This document shows, in pieces, positions 1 to 6,812 of a stretch of DNA of 12,629 bases. A model generated the notes under the pieces. It was not told where the DNA came from. It searched no databases and saw nothing but the letters and a program-made list of their open reading frames with translations. The position numbers and the translations under genes are program-made. Within the stretch, counting starts at the first letter, position 1; each line of letters begins with the position of its first letter. Source of the DNA: Frankia sp. (GTDB lineage: Bacteria; Actinomycetota; Actinomycetes; Frankiales; Frankiaceae); NCBI GenBank assembly GCA_019689615.1, contig JADGHD010000082.1, forward strand, positions 1-12,629, given 5' to 3'.

Positions 1-1457
1 CCCCCTGGCCGCGGCCCGCGCCCGAGGACGCCTCGCTGGAGTCGCTGGCGCTGCGGGTGCAGCTGGCCTCGTTCCCCGGGCCGGCGCTGCCGGCCGACAT
101 CGCCGAGCTGCTGGCCGCCGGCCTCGGCGGGATCTGCCTGTTCGCCTCGAACGTCGCCGGCTCCGGCGCCGCCGGGGTCGCCGGCCTCACGGCCGCGGTG
201 CGCGCGGCGAACCCGTGGGCGCTGGTCGCGGTCGACGAGGAGGGCGGCGACGTCACCCGGCTGCACGTCGCGGAGCACAGCCCGGTGCTCGGGGCCGCCG
301 CGCTCGGCGCGGCCGACGACCTCGCGCTGACCACGGCCACCGGCCGGGCCGTCGGCGCGGACCTCGCCGCCGCCGGGATCGACATCGACCTCGGCCCGGT
401 CGCCGACGTCAACTGCGACCCGGACAACCCGGTGATCGGCACCCGCAGCTTCGGCGCCGACCAGGGCCTGGTCGCCCGGCACGTCGCCGCCTGGCTGACC
501 GGCCTGCAGGAGCGCGGCGTCGCGGCCTGCGTGAAGCACTTCCCGGGGCACGGCGACACCGCCCAGGACAGCCACCTCACGCTGCCGGTGGTGACGGCGT
601 CCGAGCAGACCCTGCGGGCCAGGGAGCTGGTCCCGTTCGCCGCCGCGATCGCCGCCGGCACGGCCGCCGTGATGACCTCGCACCTGGTCGTCCCGGCCGT
701 CGAGCCCGACGTGCCGGCGACGTTCAGCCCGCGGCTGCTGCGCACGCTGCTGCGCGACGAGCTGGGGTTCACCGGGGTGGTCATCAGCGACGCGCTGGAC
801 ATGGCCGGCGCCTGCGCCGGGCGGGGCATCCCCGAGGCGGCCGTGCAGGCGCTCGCCGCCGGCGTCGACCTGGTGCTGACCGGGGCGAACAAGGACGCCG
901 CGCTGGTCCGCGCGGTGCAGGCGGCGATCGTCGCGGCGGTGCGCGCCGGCCGGCTGCCGCGCGAGCGCCTCGTCGACGCCGCCACCCGCGTCGCCTCGGT
1001 GCGCCGTCCCGTCCCGCCGGACGGCGCCGCGCCCGGCGGCGACCCCGCGCTGCCCGACACCGCGACGGTGCGCCGGGCGGCCCGCGCGGCGCTGGTGATC
1101 GAGGGCACGCTGCCCGACCTCACCGGCGCCCGGGTGGCCAGCGTCGCCACCGAGCCCAACATCGCGGTCGGCGTCGGGCCCTGGGGCGTCGCGCCGGACC
1201 TGCTCGTTCCCCCCGGGGACCCGCTCCCGCCCGGCCCGCTGGTGGTCCAGGTCCGCGACGCCCACCGCTGGCCGCTGGTCCAGGCGACACTCGCGACGCT
1301 GCGCGGGCCCGCGGTCGTCGTCGAGTGGGGCTGGCCCGGCCCGCGCGGCGGCGAGCCCGGCGCCAGATCCGCCGCGAGGATCTGCACCTGGGGCAGCTCG
1401 CGCCCGATGATCGGCGCGGTCGAGGAGATCATGCGGGAGGCAGGGTGGCGGCGGTGA
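1..1457 (+). CDS. nagZ: GH3 beta-N-acetylhexosaminidase (NagZ-like), 5'-truncated by the window edge
   Basis: This glycoside hydrolase family 3 enzyme removes terminal beta-linked GlcNAc from muropeptides or chitin oligomers. The frame is open from base 3 with coding-like sequence before the GTG at 57, so the true start lies upstream and about 484 residues are visible. The family hallmark KHFPGHGDTAQDSH is encoded at about 534-575; its DSH histidine is the general acid/base of NagZ enzymes. VISDALDM follows, with the nucleophile Asp at 789-791. An early GLGGICLFASN segment and a later R-x-FG region (GTRSFG) fit the TIM barrel, and a smaller C-terminal domain follows from about 1080. No signal peptide can be judged because the N terminus is missing. 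Some GH3 members of this type act as phosphorylases; the kinase gene next door favours simple hydrolysis, but this is inference. The stop overlaps the start of the kinase gene. Confidence 0.9.
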   Translation, partial: PWPRPAPEDASLESLALRVQLASFPGPALPADIAELLAAGLGGICLFASNVAGSGAAGVAGLTAAVRAANPWALVAVDEEGGDVTRLHVAEHSPVLGAAALGAADDLALTTATGRAVGADLAAAGIDIDLGPVADVNCDPDNPVIGTRSFGADQGLVARHVAAWLTGLQERGVAACVKHFPGHGDTAQDSHLTLPVVTASEQTLRARELVPFAAAIAAGTAAVMTSHLVVPAVEPDVPATFSPRLLRTLLRDELGFTGVVISDALDMAGACAGRGIPEAAVQALAAGVDLVLTGANKDAALVRAVQAAIVAAVRAGRLPRERLVDAATRVASVRRPVPPDGAAPGGDPALPDTATVRRAARAALVIEGTLPDLTGARVASVATEPNIAVGVGPWGVAPDLLVPPGDPLPPGPLVVQVRDAHRWPLVQATLATLRGPAVVVEWGWPGPRGGEPGARSAARICTWGSSRPMIGAVEEIMREAGWRR

Positions 1458-2530
1458 CCGCGGGGGACGAGGGCACGGGAGGCGATGTCACGCCGGGGGG
1501 TGCCCCGCCGGCTGGGCCCGGACGCGACGAGTTGCTGATCGGGCTGGACATCGGCGGCACCAAGATCCTCGGCGTGGCGGCCGGGGCCAACGGCCGGGTG
1601 GTGGCGCAGGCGCTCGCGCCGACCCCGAACGGCGGCGGTGCGGCGGTGACCGAGGCGGCCGCCGCGGTCGTCGGCGACCTGCGCCGCCGCGCCGGCGGCC
1701 CGGTCACCGGCCCGGTCGGCGTCGGCATCCCCGGCCTGGTCGACGTCACCCGGGGTGTGGTCAAGCACGCGGTGAACCTCGGCGTCGACGACTGGTTCCC
1801 GATCGGCGACGAGCTGGCCGCCCGGGTGGGCGTGCCGGTCGTCGTGGACAACGACGTGAACGCGGCGGCCATCGGCGCCGCCCGGGTCACCGGGCACGCC
1901 GACCTCGTCTACCTCGGCCTGGGCACCGGGCTCGCCGCCGCCGCGATCCTCGGCGGGAAGCTGCGCCGCGGCGCGCACGGCGCGGCCGGCGAGATCGGGC
2001 ACATCCCGGTCGACCCCGCCGGCCGCCGCTGCCGGTGCGGCCAGGTGGGCTGCCTGGAGACCACCGCGTCCGGCTCGGCCGTCGCCGAGGCCTGGCCGGC
2101 GTCCGACCTGCCCCCGGCCCGGGCGCTGTTCGACGCCGCGGCTGGCGGGGACGAGAAGGCCGCCGCGGTGCGCGACCGGTTCGCCGCCCGGGTCGCCGAC
2201 GCGGTGCGCCTGGTCTGCCTGACCGTGGACCCCGAGGTCGTCGTGCTCGGCGGCGGAGTCAGTCAGGTGGGCGAGCGGCTGCTGGCCGCCGTCGCCCGGG
2301 CGCTGGCCGAGCAGGCCGCCGACTCGCCGTTCCTGCGCTCGCTGGACCTGGCCGGCCGGCTGCTGCTGGTCCCGGCCGACGTGCCGGTCGCCGCGCTCGG
2401 CGCCGCCCTGCTGGGCACCACGCCGCCGGGCGGCACACGGTCGGACGGCACGGCCCCCGGCGGCACGGCCATCGGCGGCGGCACGGCCATCGGCGGCCCG
2501 GCGCTGGACGGCCCAGCGGCGAGGCCATGA
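1445..2530 (+). CDS. ROK-family sugar kinase, probable N-acetylglucosamine (or glucose) kinase
   Basis: This ATP-dependent sugar kinase (361 aa) most likely makes GlcNAc-6-phosphate for the NagA encoded next. The phosphate-binding DIGGTK lies at residues 35-40, the catalytic Asp at 137 within DNDVNAAA, and GLGTGL follows. The ROK zinc motif is complete: H186-x9-C196-x-C198-x4-C203, ending GCLE. The GTG at 1445 is chosen because GGGAGG (1435-1440) sits 4 nt before it; a second in-frame GTG at 1454 overlaps the upstream stop as GTGA and is possible. The open frame runs far upstream, but that part is a shadow of the GH3 gene. Glucokinase is the main alternative, since ROK members differ in sugar choice; context alone points to GlcNAc. 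The last 35 or so residues are a Gly/Thr/Ala-rich tail beyond the normal ROK fold, built partly from an 18-bp tandem repeat. Confidence 0.9.
   Translation: MAAVTAGDEGTGGDVTPGGAPPAGPGRDELLIGLDIGGTKILGVAAGANGRVVAQALAPTPNGGGAAVTEAAAAVVGDLRRRAGGPVTGPVGVGIPGLVDVTRGVVKHAVNLGVDDWFPIGDELAARVGVPVVVDNDVNAAAIGAARVTGHADLVYLGLGTGLAAAAILGGKLRRGAHGAAGEIGHIPVDPAGRRCRCGQVGCLETTASGSAVAEAWPASDLPPARALFDAAAGGDEKAAAVRDRFAARVADAVRLVCLTVDPEVVVLGGGVSQVGERLLAAVARALAEQAADSPFLRSLDLAGRLLLVPADVPVAALGAALLGTTPPGGTRSDGTAPGGTAIGGGTAIGGPALDGPAARP
2459..2494 (+). repeat. 18-bp tandem repeat in the kinase C-terminal tail
   Basis: Two perfect copies of an 18-nt unit (2459-2476 and 2477-2494) encode GGTAIG twice. Related but degenerate GGT and DGT units precede them from about 2425. 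The repeat is in frame, so copy-number change would lengthen or shorten the tail without breaking the gene. Confidence 0.75.
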
Positions 2531-3660
2531 CCACGCTGGTGGTCAGGGGCGGGCACGCCGCCGACGGGACACCGCTGGCCCTCGTGATCACCGACGGCCG
2601 GATCGTCCAGCTCGGCGCCGCCGCCCCCGGCGCCGACGGCCGCGAGTACGACGCCACCGGCCTGACCGTCCTGCCCGGCCTGATCGACCTGCAGGTCAAC
2701 GGCGTCGCCGGGATCGACATCACGGCCACCCCGGAACGGCTCTGGGACGTGGCGGCGGCCCTGCCCCGCCACGGCGTGACCGCCTTCGTCCCGACGGTCA
2801 TCACCTCGGCTCCGGACGCCCGCGAGCGGGCCCTGGCGACGCTGCGCGCCGGCCCGCCGCCGGGCTGGTCCGGCGCGCACCCGCTCGGCCTGCACTTCGA
2901 GGGGCCGATGATCGCCGCCGGTCGCCGGGGCGCGCACCCCGAGCGGTGGCTGCGGGCCCCGGCGCCGGAGCTGGTCGCCGGCTGGTCCCGGGCCGGCGGC
3001 GTCGCGATGGTCACGATCGCGCCGGAGCTGCCGGGCGCCCTGGCCGTCATCGCCGAGCTGGCCGCCCGCGGGGTGGTCGTCGCCATCGGCCACACCGCCG
3101 CCCGGGCCGAGGAGGTGGTCGCCGCCGCCGACCACGGCGCCCGGATGGTGACCCACCTCGGCAACGCGATGCCGCCGCTGGCCGGGCGCGCCCCCGGGGC
3201 GGTCGGCGCGGCGCTGGGGCTGCCCCGGCTCGTCGCCGGCGTCATCGCCGACGGGCAGCACCTGCACCCGGCGACGCTGGCCGCCTACTGGCGGGCGCTC
3301 GGCCCCGGCCGGTTCCTGCCGGTCACCGACTGCACGGCCGCGCTCGGGCTGCCGGACGGGCCGGCCCGTCTCGGCGAGCAGCGGGTGTGGGTCGTCGACG
3401 GGACGCCACGGCTGGCCGACGGGACGCTCGCCGGCTCGGGCGCGTCGCTGCCGGCATGCCTGCGGGTGCTGCGCGCGGCGACCGGCGCGAGCCTCGCCGA
3501 GGTTGTCACCGGCTGCACGGCCGGGGCGGCCAGGCTGCTCGGCTCGCCGGACCGCGGGCGGCTGGCGGTCGGCGCCCGCGGCGACCTGACGCTCGTCGAC
3601 GCCGACCTCAACGTGATCGCCACCGTGATCGACGGACGGGTACACGAGGGAGTGCGCTGA
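2527..3660 (+). CDS. nagA: N-acetylglucosamine-6-phosphate deacetylase NagA
   Basis: This cytoplasmic amidohydrolase (377 aa) converts GlcNAc-6-phosphate to glucosamine-6-phosphate and acetate. The active site matches E. coli NagA at nearly constant offset: metal ligands E125 (HFEGP), H189 (GHT) and H210 (THLGNAM), substrate residue H245 (ADGQH) and catalytic base D268 (VTDCT). In the first metal motif, Q56-x-N58 replaces the HxH of binuclear amidohydrolases, as in the E. coli enzyme, which suggests a single-metal site. The length is normal (about 380). The ATG overlaps the kinase stop as ATGA, so translation is probably coupled; the nearby GAGG (2521-2524) is too close to be a good ribosome site alone. 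A perfect inverted repeat spans the start codon. Confidence 0.96.
   Translation: MTTLVVRGGHAADGTPLALVITDGRIVQLGAAAPGADGREYDATGLTVLPGLIDLQVNGVAGIDITATPERLWDVAAALPRHGVTAFVPTVITSAPDARERALATLRAGPPPGWSGAHPLGLHFEGPMIAAGRRGAHPERWLRAPAPELVAGWSRAGGVAMVTIAPELPGALAVIAELAARGVVVAIGHTAARAEEVVAAADHGARMVTHLGNAMPPLAGRAPGAVGAALGLPRLVAGVIADGQHLHPATLAAYWRALGPGRFLPVTDCTAALGLPDGPARLGEQRVWVVDGTPRLADGTLAGSGASLPACLRVLRAATGASLAEVVTGCTAGAARLLGSPDRGRLAVGARGDLTLVDADLNVIATVIDGRVHEGVR
2528..2545 (+). promoter_or_regulatory. Inverted repeat over the nagA start codon
   Basis: TGACCAC (2528-2534) and GTGGTCA (2539-2545) are perfect 7-bp arms around a 4-nt loop. In mRNA the stem would begin at the U of the nagA AUG. It could be a start-masking hairpin or a protein site. 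It is not the DasR dre consensus, whose half-sites run in the opposite order. Seven-bp repeats also arise by chance in GC-rich DNA, so the function is uncertain. Confidence 0.35.
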
Positions 3661-4445
3661 TGGAGGTGGTCCTGCTCGCGGACGCGCGCCAGGTCGCGCG
3701 GCTCGCGGCCGACACGATCGAGGCGACGGTCGCCGCGAAGCCACAGGCGGTGCTGGGGCTGGCGACCGGTTCGACCCCGCTGCCGACGTACCAGGAGCTG
3801 ATCCGCCGGCACCGCGCGGGCCTCGGGCCGTCCTACGACCAGGTGCGCTGCTTCACGCTGGACGAGTACGTCGGGCTGCCACCCGGGCACCAGCAGAGCT
3901 ACCGGGCGACGATCGCGCGCGAGCTGACCGACCCGCTCGGCATCCCGCCCGACCGGGTCCACGGCCCGGACCCCTCACCGGAGGGGCTGGCGAGCGCCGG
4001 GGAGCGCTACGAGCAGGAGCTCACCGCCGCGGGCGGGGTGGACATCCAGGTGCTGGGGATCGGCACTGACGGGCACCTGGCGTTCAACGAGCCGGGATCG
4101 GCGCTGACCTCGCTGACCCGGCTCAAGACGCTCACCGCGGAGACCAGGCAGGCGAACGCCCGGTTCTTCGGCTCGGTGGCGGCAGTCCCCCGGCACGTGC
4201 TCACCCAGGGCCTGGGCACGATCCTGCGGGCGCGCCACCTGCTGCTGCTGGCGACCGGCGCGGCCAAGGCGGACGCGGTCGCGGCGGCCGTGGAGGGCCC
4301 GCTCTCCGCGTCCTGCCCCGCCTCCGTGCTGCAGCTGCACCGGCACGTCTCGGTGCTCGTCGACGAGGAGGCGGCGGCCGGGCTGGCCAGGCGCGAGCAC
4401 TACCGCGAGGTGTACGCGGCGAAGCCGTGCTGGCAGGGTCTGTAG
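3660..4445 (+). CDS. nagB: Glucosamine-6-phosphate deaminase NagB
   Basis: This isomerising deaminase (261 aa) turns glucosamine-6-phosphate into fructose-6-phosphate and ammonia, feeding glycolysis. Visible motifs are the phosphate loop LGLATGSTP near the N terminus, FTLDEYVGL with D68, and GIGTDGHLAFNEP with D137, H139 and E144. These align with E. coli D72, D141, H143 and E148 at a constant offset of four. Positions matching the E. coli allosteric-site residues S151, R158, K160 and T161 are also kept (S147, R154, K156, T157), so activation by GlcNAc-6-phosphate is conceivable. The ATG shares one base with the nagA stop (TGATG), and GAGGGAG at 3646-3652 lies 7 nt upstream, a good ribosome site. 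It is the last gene of the operon; a hairpin follows the TAG. The length is typical of the family. Confidence 0.96.
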   Translation: MEVVLLADARQVARLAADTIEATVAAKPQAVLGLATGSTPLPTYQELIRRHRAGLGPSYDQVRCFTLDEYVGLPPGHQQSYRATIARELTDPLGIPPDRVHGPDPSPEGLASAGERYEQELTAAGGVDIQVLGIGTDGHLAFNEPGSALTSLTRLKTLTAETRQANARFFGSVAAVPRHVLTQGLGTILRARHLLLLATGAAKADAVAAAVEGPLSASCPASVLQLHRHVSVLVDEEAAAGLARREHYREVYAAKPCWQGL

Positions 4446-4460
4446 TCGAGGGCGAGCTGG

Positions 4461-4477
4461 GCCCGCTCTGGGCGGGC
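4461..4477 (+). terminator. Possible terminator hairpin after nagB
   Basis: GCCCGC (4461-4466) pairs with GCGGGC (4472-4477) around a 5-nt loop, 15 nt after the nagB stop. There is no T-run, which is usual for high-GC actinobacteria. A promoter-like site for the next gene follows within 60 nt, which fits a transcription-unit boundary here. Confidence 0.4.
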
Positions 4478-4509
4478 AGGGTCGCGGTGGTTCGTCGGGC
4501 CTGATCCCG

Positions 4510-4546
4510 TTCCGGCAAATGCCGCGTGTTCGCGTAAGGTCCCATC
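4510..4546 (+). promoter_or_regulatory. Promoter of the ABC exporter operon, leaderless type, with small palindrome
   Basis: TAAGGT (4535-4540) fits the actinobacterial -10 pattern TAnnnT and lies exactly 6 nt before the GTG at 4547. Transcription would therefore begin at or next to the start codon. A weak -35 (TTCCGG, 4510-4515) has a 19-nt spacer. CGGCA-AA-TGCCG (4513-4524) is a 5-bp-arm palindrome overlapping the -35 side, placed where a repressor could act. The alternative reading is that AAGG (4536-4539) serves as a ribosome site 7 nt before GTG. Confidence 0.5.
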
Positions 4547-5569
4547 GTGGTGCAAGTAGGCACTGGTGGCCAGGCGACCGGGACGTCGGCGGGGCCGGGC
4601 CACGAGGGGGCGACGGGGGAAGGTTCAGCCGCCGGGCACGTGCTGGAGTGCTCCGGCCTGGTCCGCCGGTTCGGCGACCGCGTGGCCGTCGACCACGTCG
4701 GCTTCCGGATCGCAGCCAACGAGACGTTCGGCCTGCTCGGCCCGAACGGCGCCGGCAAGACCACGACGATCTCGATGATCGCCGGGATCCTCGCCCCGGA
4801 CGAGGGCGAGATCCGCATCGCCGGGATCCCGATGACCACCCGGGCGGGAGCGGCCAAGGCCCTGGTCGGGTTGGTCCCCCAGGACCTCGCGCTCTACCCC
4901 GACCTGACCATCCTGGAGAACCTGCGGTTCTTCGGCCGGCTGCAGCAGCTCCCGCGGCGCCGGCTGGCCGCGCGCATCGCCGAGGTGCTCGAGGTCGTCG
5001 GCCTGGCCGACCGCGCCCGCGACCGGGTGCAGGAGTGCTCGGGTGGGATGAAGCGGCGGGCGAACATCGCCGTCGGCCTGCTGCACGAGCCGAAGCTGCT
5101 GATCCTGGACGAGCCGACCGTCGGCATCGACCCGCAGAGCCGCAACCAGATCCTGGAGAGCATCGAGCAGCTCGGCGCCGCCGGCATGTCCGTCCTCTAC
5201 ACCACGCACTACATGGAAGAGGCCGAACGGCTCTGCGACCGGATCGGGATCATCGACAACGGCCGCCTCGTCGCCGAGGGCACCCGACGTGAGCTGATCG
5301 AACGGGTCGGCGAGCAGGACCGGATCAGCGTGACCGCCTCCGGCCCGCTCGCCGAGTTCGCCGCGGCCGTCGCCGCGCTGCCCGGGGTGACCAGCGCCGA
5401 GCCGGTCGAGACTGGCCTGGCGGTCACCGCCGTCACCGCGGCCGAGGTGCTCGCGCCGCTGGTCGCGGCCGGCGAGCGGGTCGGGGTGTCGATCGGCTCC
5501 GTCCAGGTGGTCGAGCCCGACCTGGAGACGGTGTTCCTCGAGGTCACTGGGAAGGCGCTGCGTGACTGA
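4547..5569 (+). CDS. ABC-2 exporter ATP-binding protein (DrrA/LnrL type)
   Basis: This is the ATPase (340 aa) that powers the two membrane proteins encoded downstream. After a roughly 30-residue Gly-rich leader it shows Walker A GPNGAGKT at 65-72, Q-loop Q112 in VPQD, signature CSGGM at 164-168 (Cys in place of the usual Leu), Walker B LILDEP with D188 and E189, and the switch His221 in TTHYMEEA. Residues from about 240 form the C-terminal extension typical of drug and antibiotic exporter ATPases, ending in PDLETVFLEVTG. GTG at 4547 is the start favoured by the TAnnnT box 6 nt upstream; a second GTG follows immediately at 4550. Its 3' end overlaps the first permease gene by 8 nt. The substrate cannot be told from the sequence; antibiotic, lipid or peptide export are the usual roles. 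Confidence 0.93.
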   Translation: MVQVGTGGQATGTSAGPGHEGATGEGSAAGHVLECSGLVRRFGDRVAVDHVGFRIAANETFGLLGPNGAGKTTTISMIAGILAPDEGEIRIAGIPMTTRAGAAKALVGLVPQDLALYPDLTILENLRFFGRLQQLPRRRLAARIAEVLEVVGLADRARDRVQECSGGMKRRANIAVGLLHEPKLLILDEPTVGIDPQSRNQILESIEQLGAAGMSVLYTTHYMEEAERLCDRIGIIDNGRLVAEGTRRELIERVGEQDRISVTASGPLAEFAAAVAALPGVTSAEPVETGLAVTAVTAAEVLAPLVAAGERVGVSIGSVQVVEPDLETVFLEVTGKALRD

Positions 5570-6812
5570 TGGCGCGGGCACGGCACGGCCGACCGGCCGC
5601 CGCGGCTGGCTGCGGCCCGTGCTCCTGGTCATGCGTACCGACCTGCTCCGGCGGGTCCGCAACCGGTCGGCGATCATCACCGGGATCATCGGCCCGCTGG
5701 CGATGGCGGCAGCGTTCTCGCTGCTGCTCGGCGGGACCGACACGGTGACGTTCACGATCGGCCTGGCCGACGCCGACGGCTCGCCGGCCTCGCGGGCCGT
5801 CGTCACCGCGCTCACCGCGCCGTCCGAGCAGGGGCCAGCCGAGGACAGCGAGGGCGGGCGCGTCCAGTTCGAGCTGGTGGCGCCGGGCGAGGCGGCCGCG
5901 GCGGTCGACGACGACGACCTGGACGCCGCCATCGTCCTGCCGCCCGGCTTCGGCGCCGCCGCGGCCGCGAGCTCGGCCGGCGACGACGGCGCGCGGGCGG
6001 TGACGGTCACCGTGCTGCACGACCCGACCCGGTCGGTGGCCGGCCAGGTGGCGCGATCGGTCGCGGACGAGATCACCGCGGAGGTCAACCGCCGGGCGCT
6101 GGTCGGCGCCGGCCTGGCAGCCGCGGGCGCGCCGCGGCCAGCGGCGGATGCCCAGGGCGAGCCGTCGGCGCAGGCAGTCGTCCTCGTCCCGGACCAGGCC
6201 GGCGGGGACGGGCCCGACCTGACGGCCTACTACGGCGCGGCGATGTTCATACTGTTCCTCTATTTCACCGTCGGGTTCGTCGCCCGCTCGCTGGTCGTCG
6301 ACCGCGACGGCGGCATCCTCGGCCGGCTCATGGCGACCCCGCTGACCCCGGCCCAGCTGATCATGGGTCGGACGCTGGCGGTGGCCGTCCTCGGCGTCGG
6401 CGGGTTCGTCGTCGTGTGGCTGGTCACCTCGGGCGCGTTCGGCGCGGACTGGGGGCCGCCGGCCGGGGTGCTGGCGATGGTGGTCGCCACCGTGCTCGCC
6501 ATCGCCGGGCTGGGGCTGCTGGTCTCGTCGCTGGGCCGGACCGAGCGCCAGGTCGAGTCCTACACCGCGCTGGTCGCCTTCGTCCTCGCGCTGATCGGCG
6601 GGAACTTCATCGGCCCGGGCGCCGGCTCGGACATCCTGCGCCAGATGGCGCTGTACACGCCCAACGGCCAGGCACTCGCGGCGTTCACCGACCTGGGGGC
6701 CGGAGTGGCGACCGTCGACTCGATCGCCCGGGCCGCCGGCATCCTGCTGGCGATCGGGCTGGTCACCGGCGTGGTGGGCCTGCTGCGGATCCACCGGACG
6801 GTGTTCCGGTGA
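5562..6812 (+). CDS. ABC-2 type permease, first subunit
   Basis: This is a membrane subunit (416 aa) of the exporter. Predicted helices lie at about 37-57, 223-242, 270-290, 301-323, 332-351 and 390-410. Between helices 1 and 2 is a loop of about 165 residues, expected outside the cell and rich in Ala, Gly and Asp; this is the ABC2_membrane_3-like layout. After helix 2 the segment RDGGILGRLMATPLTPAQ matches the conserved cytoplasmic motif of ABC-2 permeases that contacts the ATPase. The GTG start overlaps the ATPase gene by 8 nt and has a strong ribosome site, GGGAAGG at 5549-5555, 6 nt upstream. Its stop overlaps the next start as GTGA. It probably pairs with the following protein as a heterodimer. 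Confidence 0.9.
   Translation: MTDGAGTARPTGRRGWLRPVLLVMRTDLLRRVRNRSAIITGIIGPLAMAAAFSLLLGGTDTVTFTIGLADADGSPASRAVVTALTAPSEQGPAEDSEGGRVQFELVAPGEAAAAVDDDDLDAAIVLPPGFGAAAAASSAGDDGARAVTVTVLHDPTRSVAGQVARSVADEITAEVNRRALVGAGLAAAGAPRPAADAQGEPSAQAVVLVPDQAGGDGPDLTAYYGAAMFILFLYFTVGFVARSLVVDRDGGILGRLMATPLTPAQLIMGRTLAVAVLGVGGFVVVWLVTSGAFGADWGPPAGVLAMVVATVLAIAGLGLLVSSLGRTERQVESYTALVAFVLALIGGNFIGPGAGSDILRQMALYTPNGQALAAFTDLGAGVATVDSIARAAGILLAIGLVTGVVGLLRIHRTVFR

Noticed and set aside
215..1444. Long upstream extension of the kinase frame
   Set aside because: The translation is Arg/Gly/Pro-rich with no motif and overlaps the well-supported GH3 gene; the kinase fold begins near 1535.
2528..2545. DasR (dre) operator at nagA
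   Set aside because: The dre consensus has GTGGTC before GACCAC; here the half-sites are in reverse order, so it is not a dre match.
4400..4603. Small minus-strand frame in the nagB/exporter gap
   Set aside because: It overlaps the nagB 3' end and the likely exporter promoter, has a biased composition and no convincing start signal.
4625..6088. 487-codon minus-strand open frame opposite the exporter ATPase and permease
   Set aside because: It lies opposite two genes with full motif sets, and its translation has biased low-complexity composition. It is an artefact of high GC.
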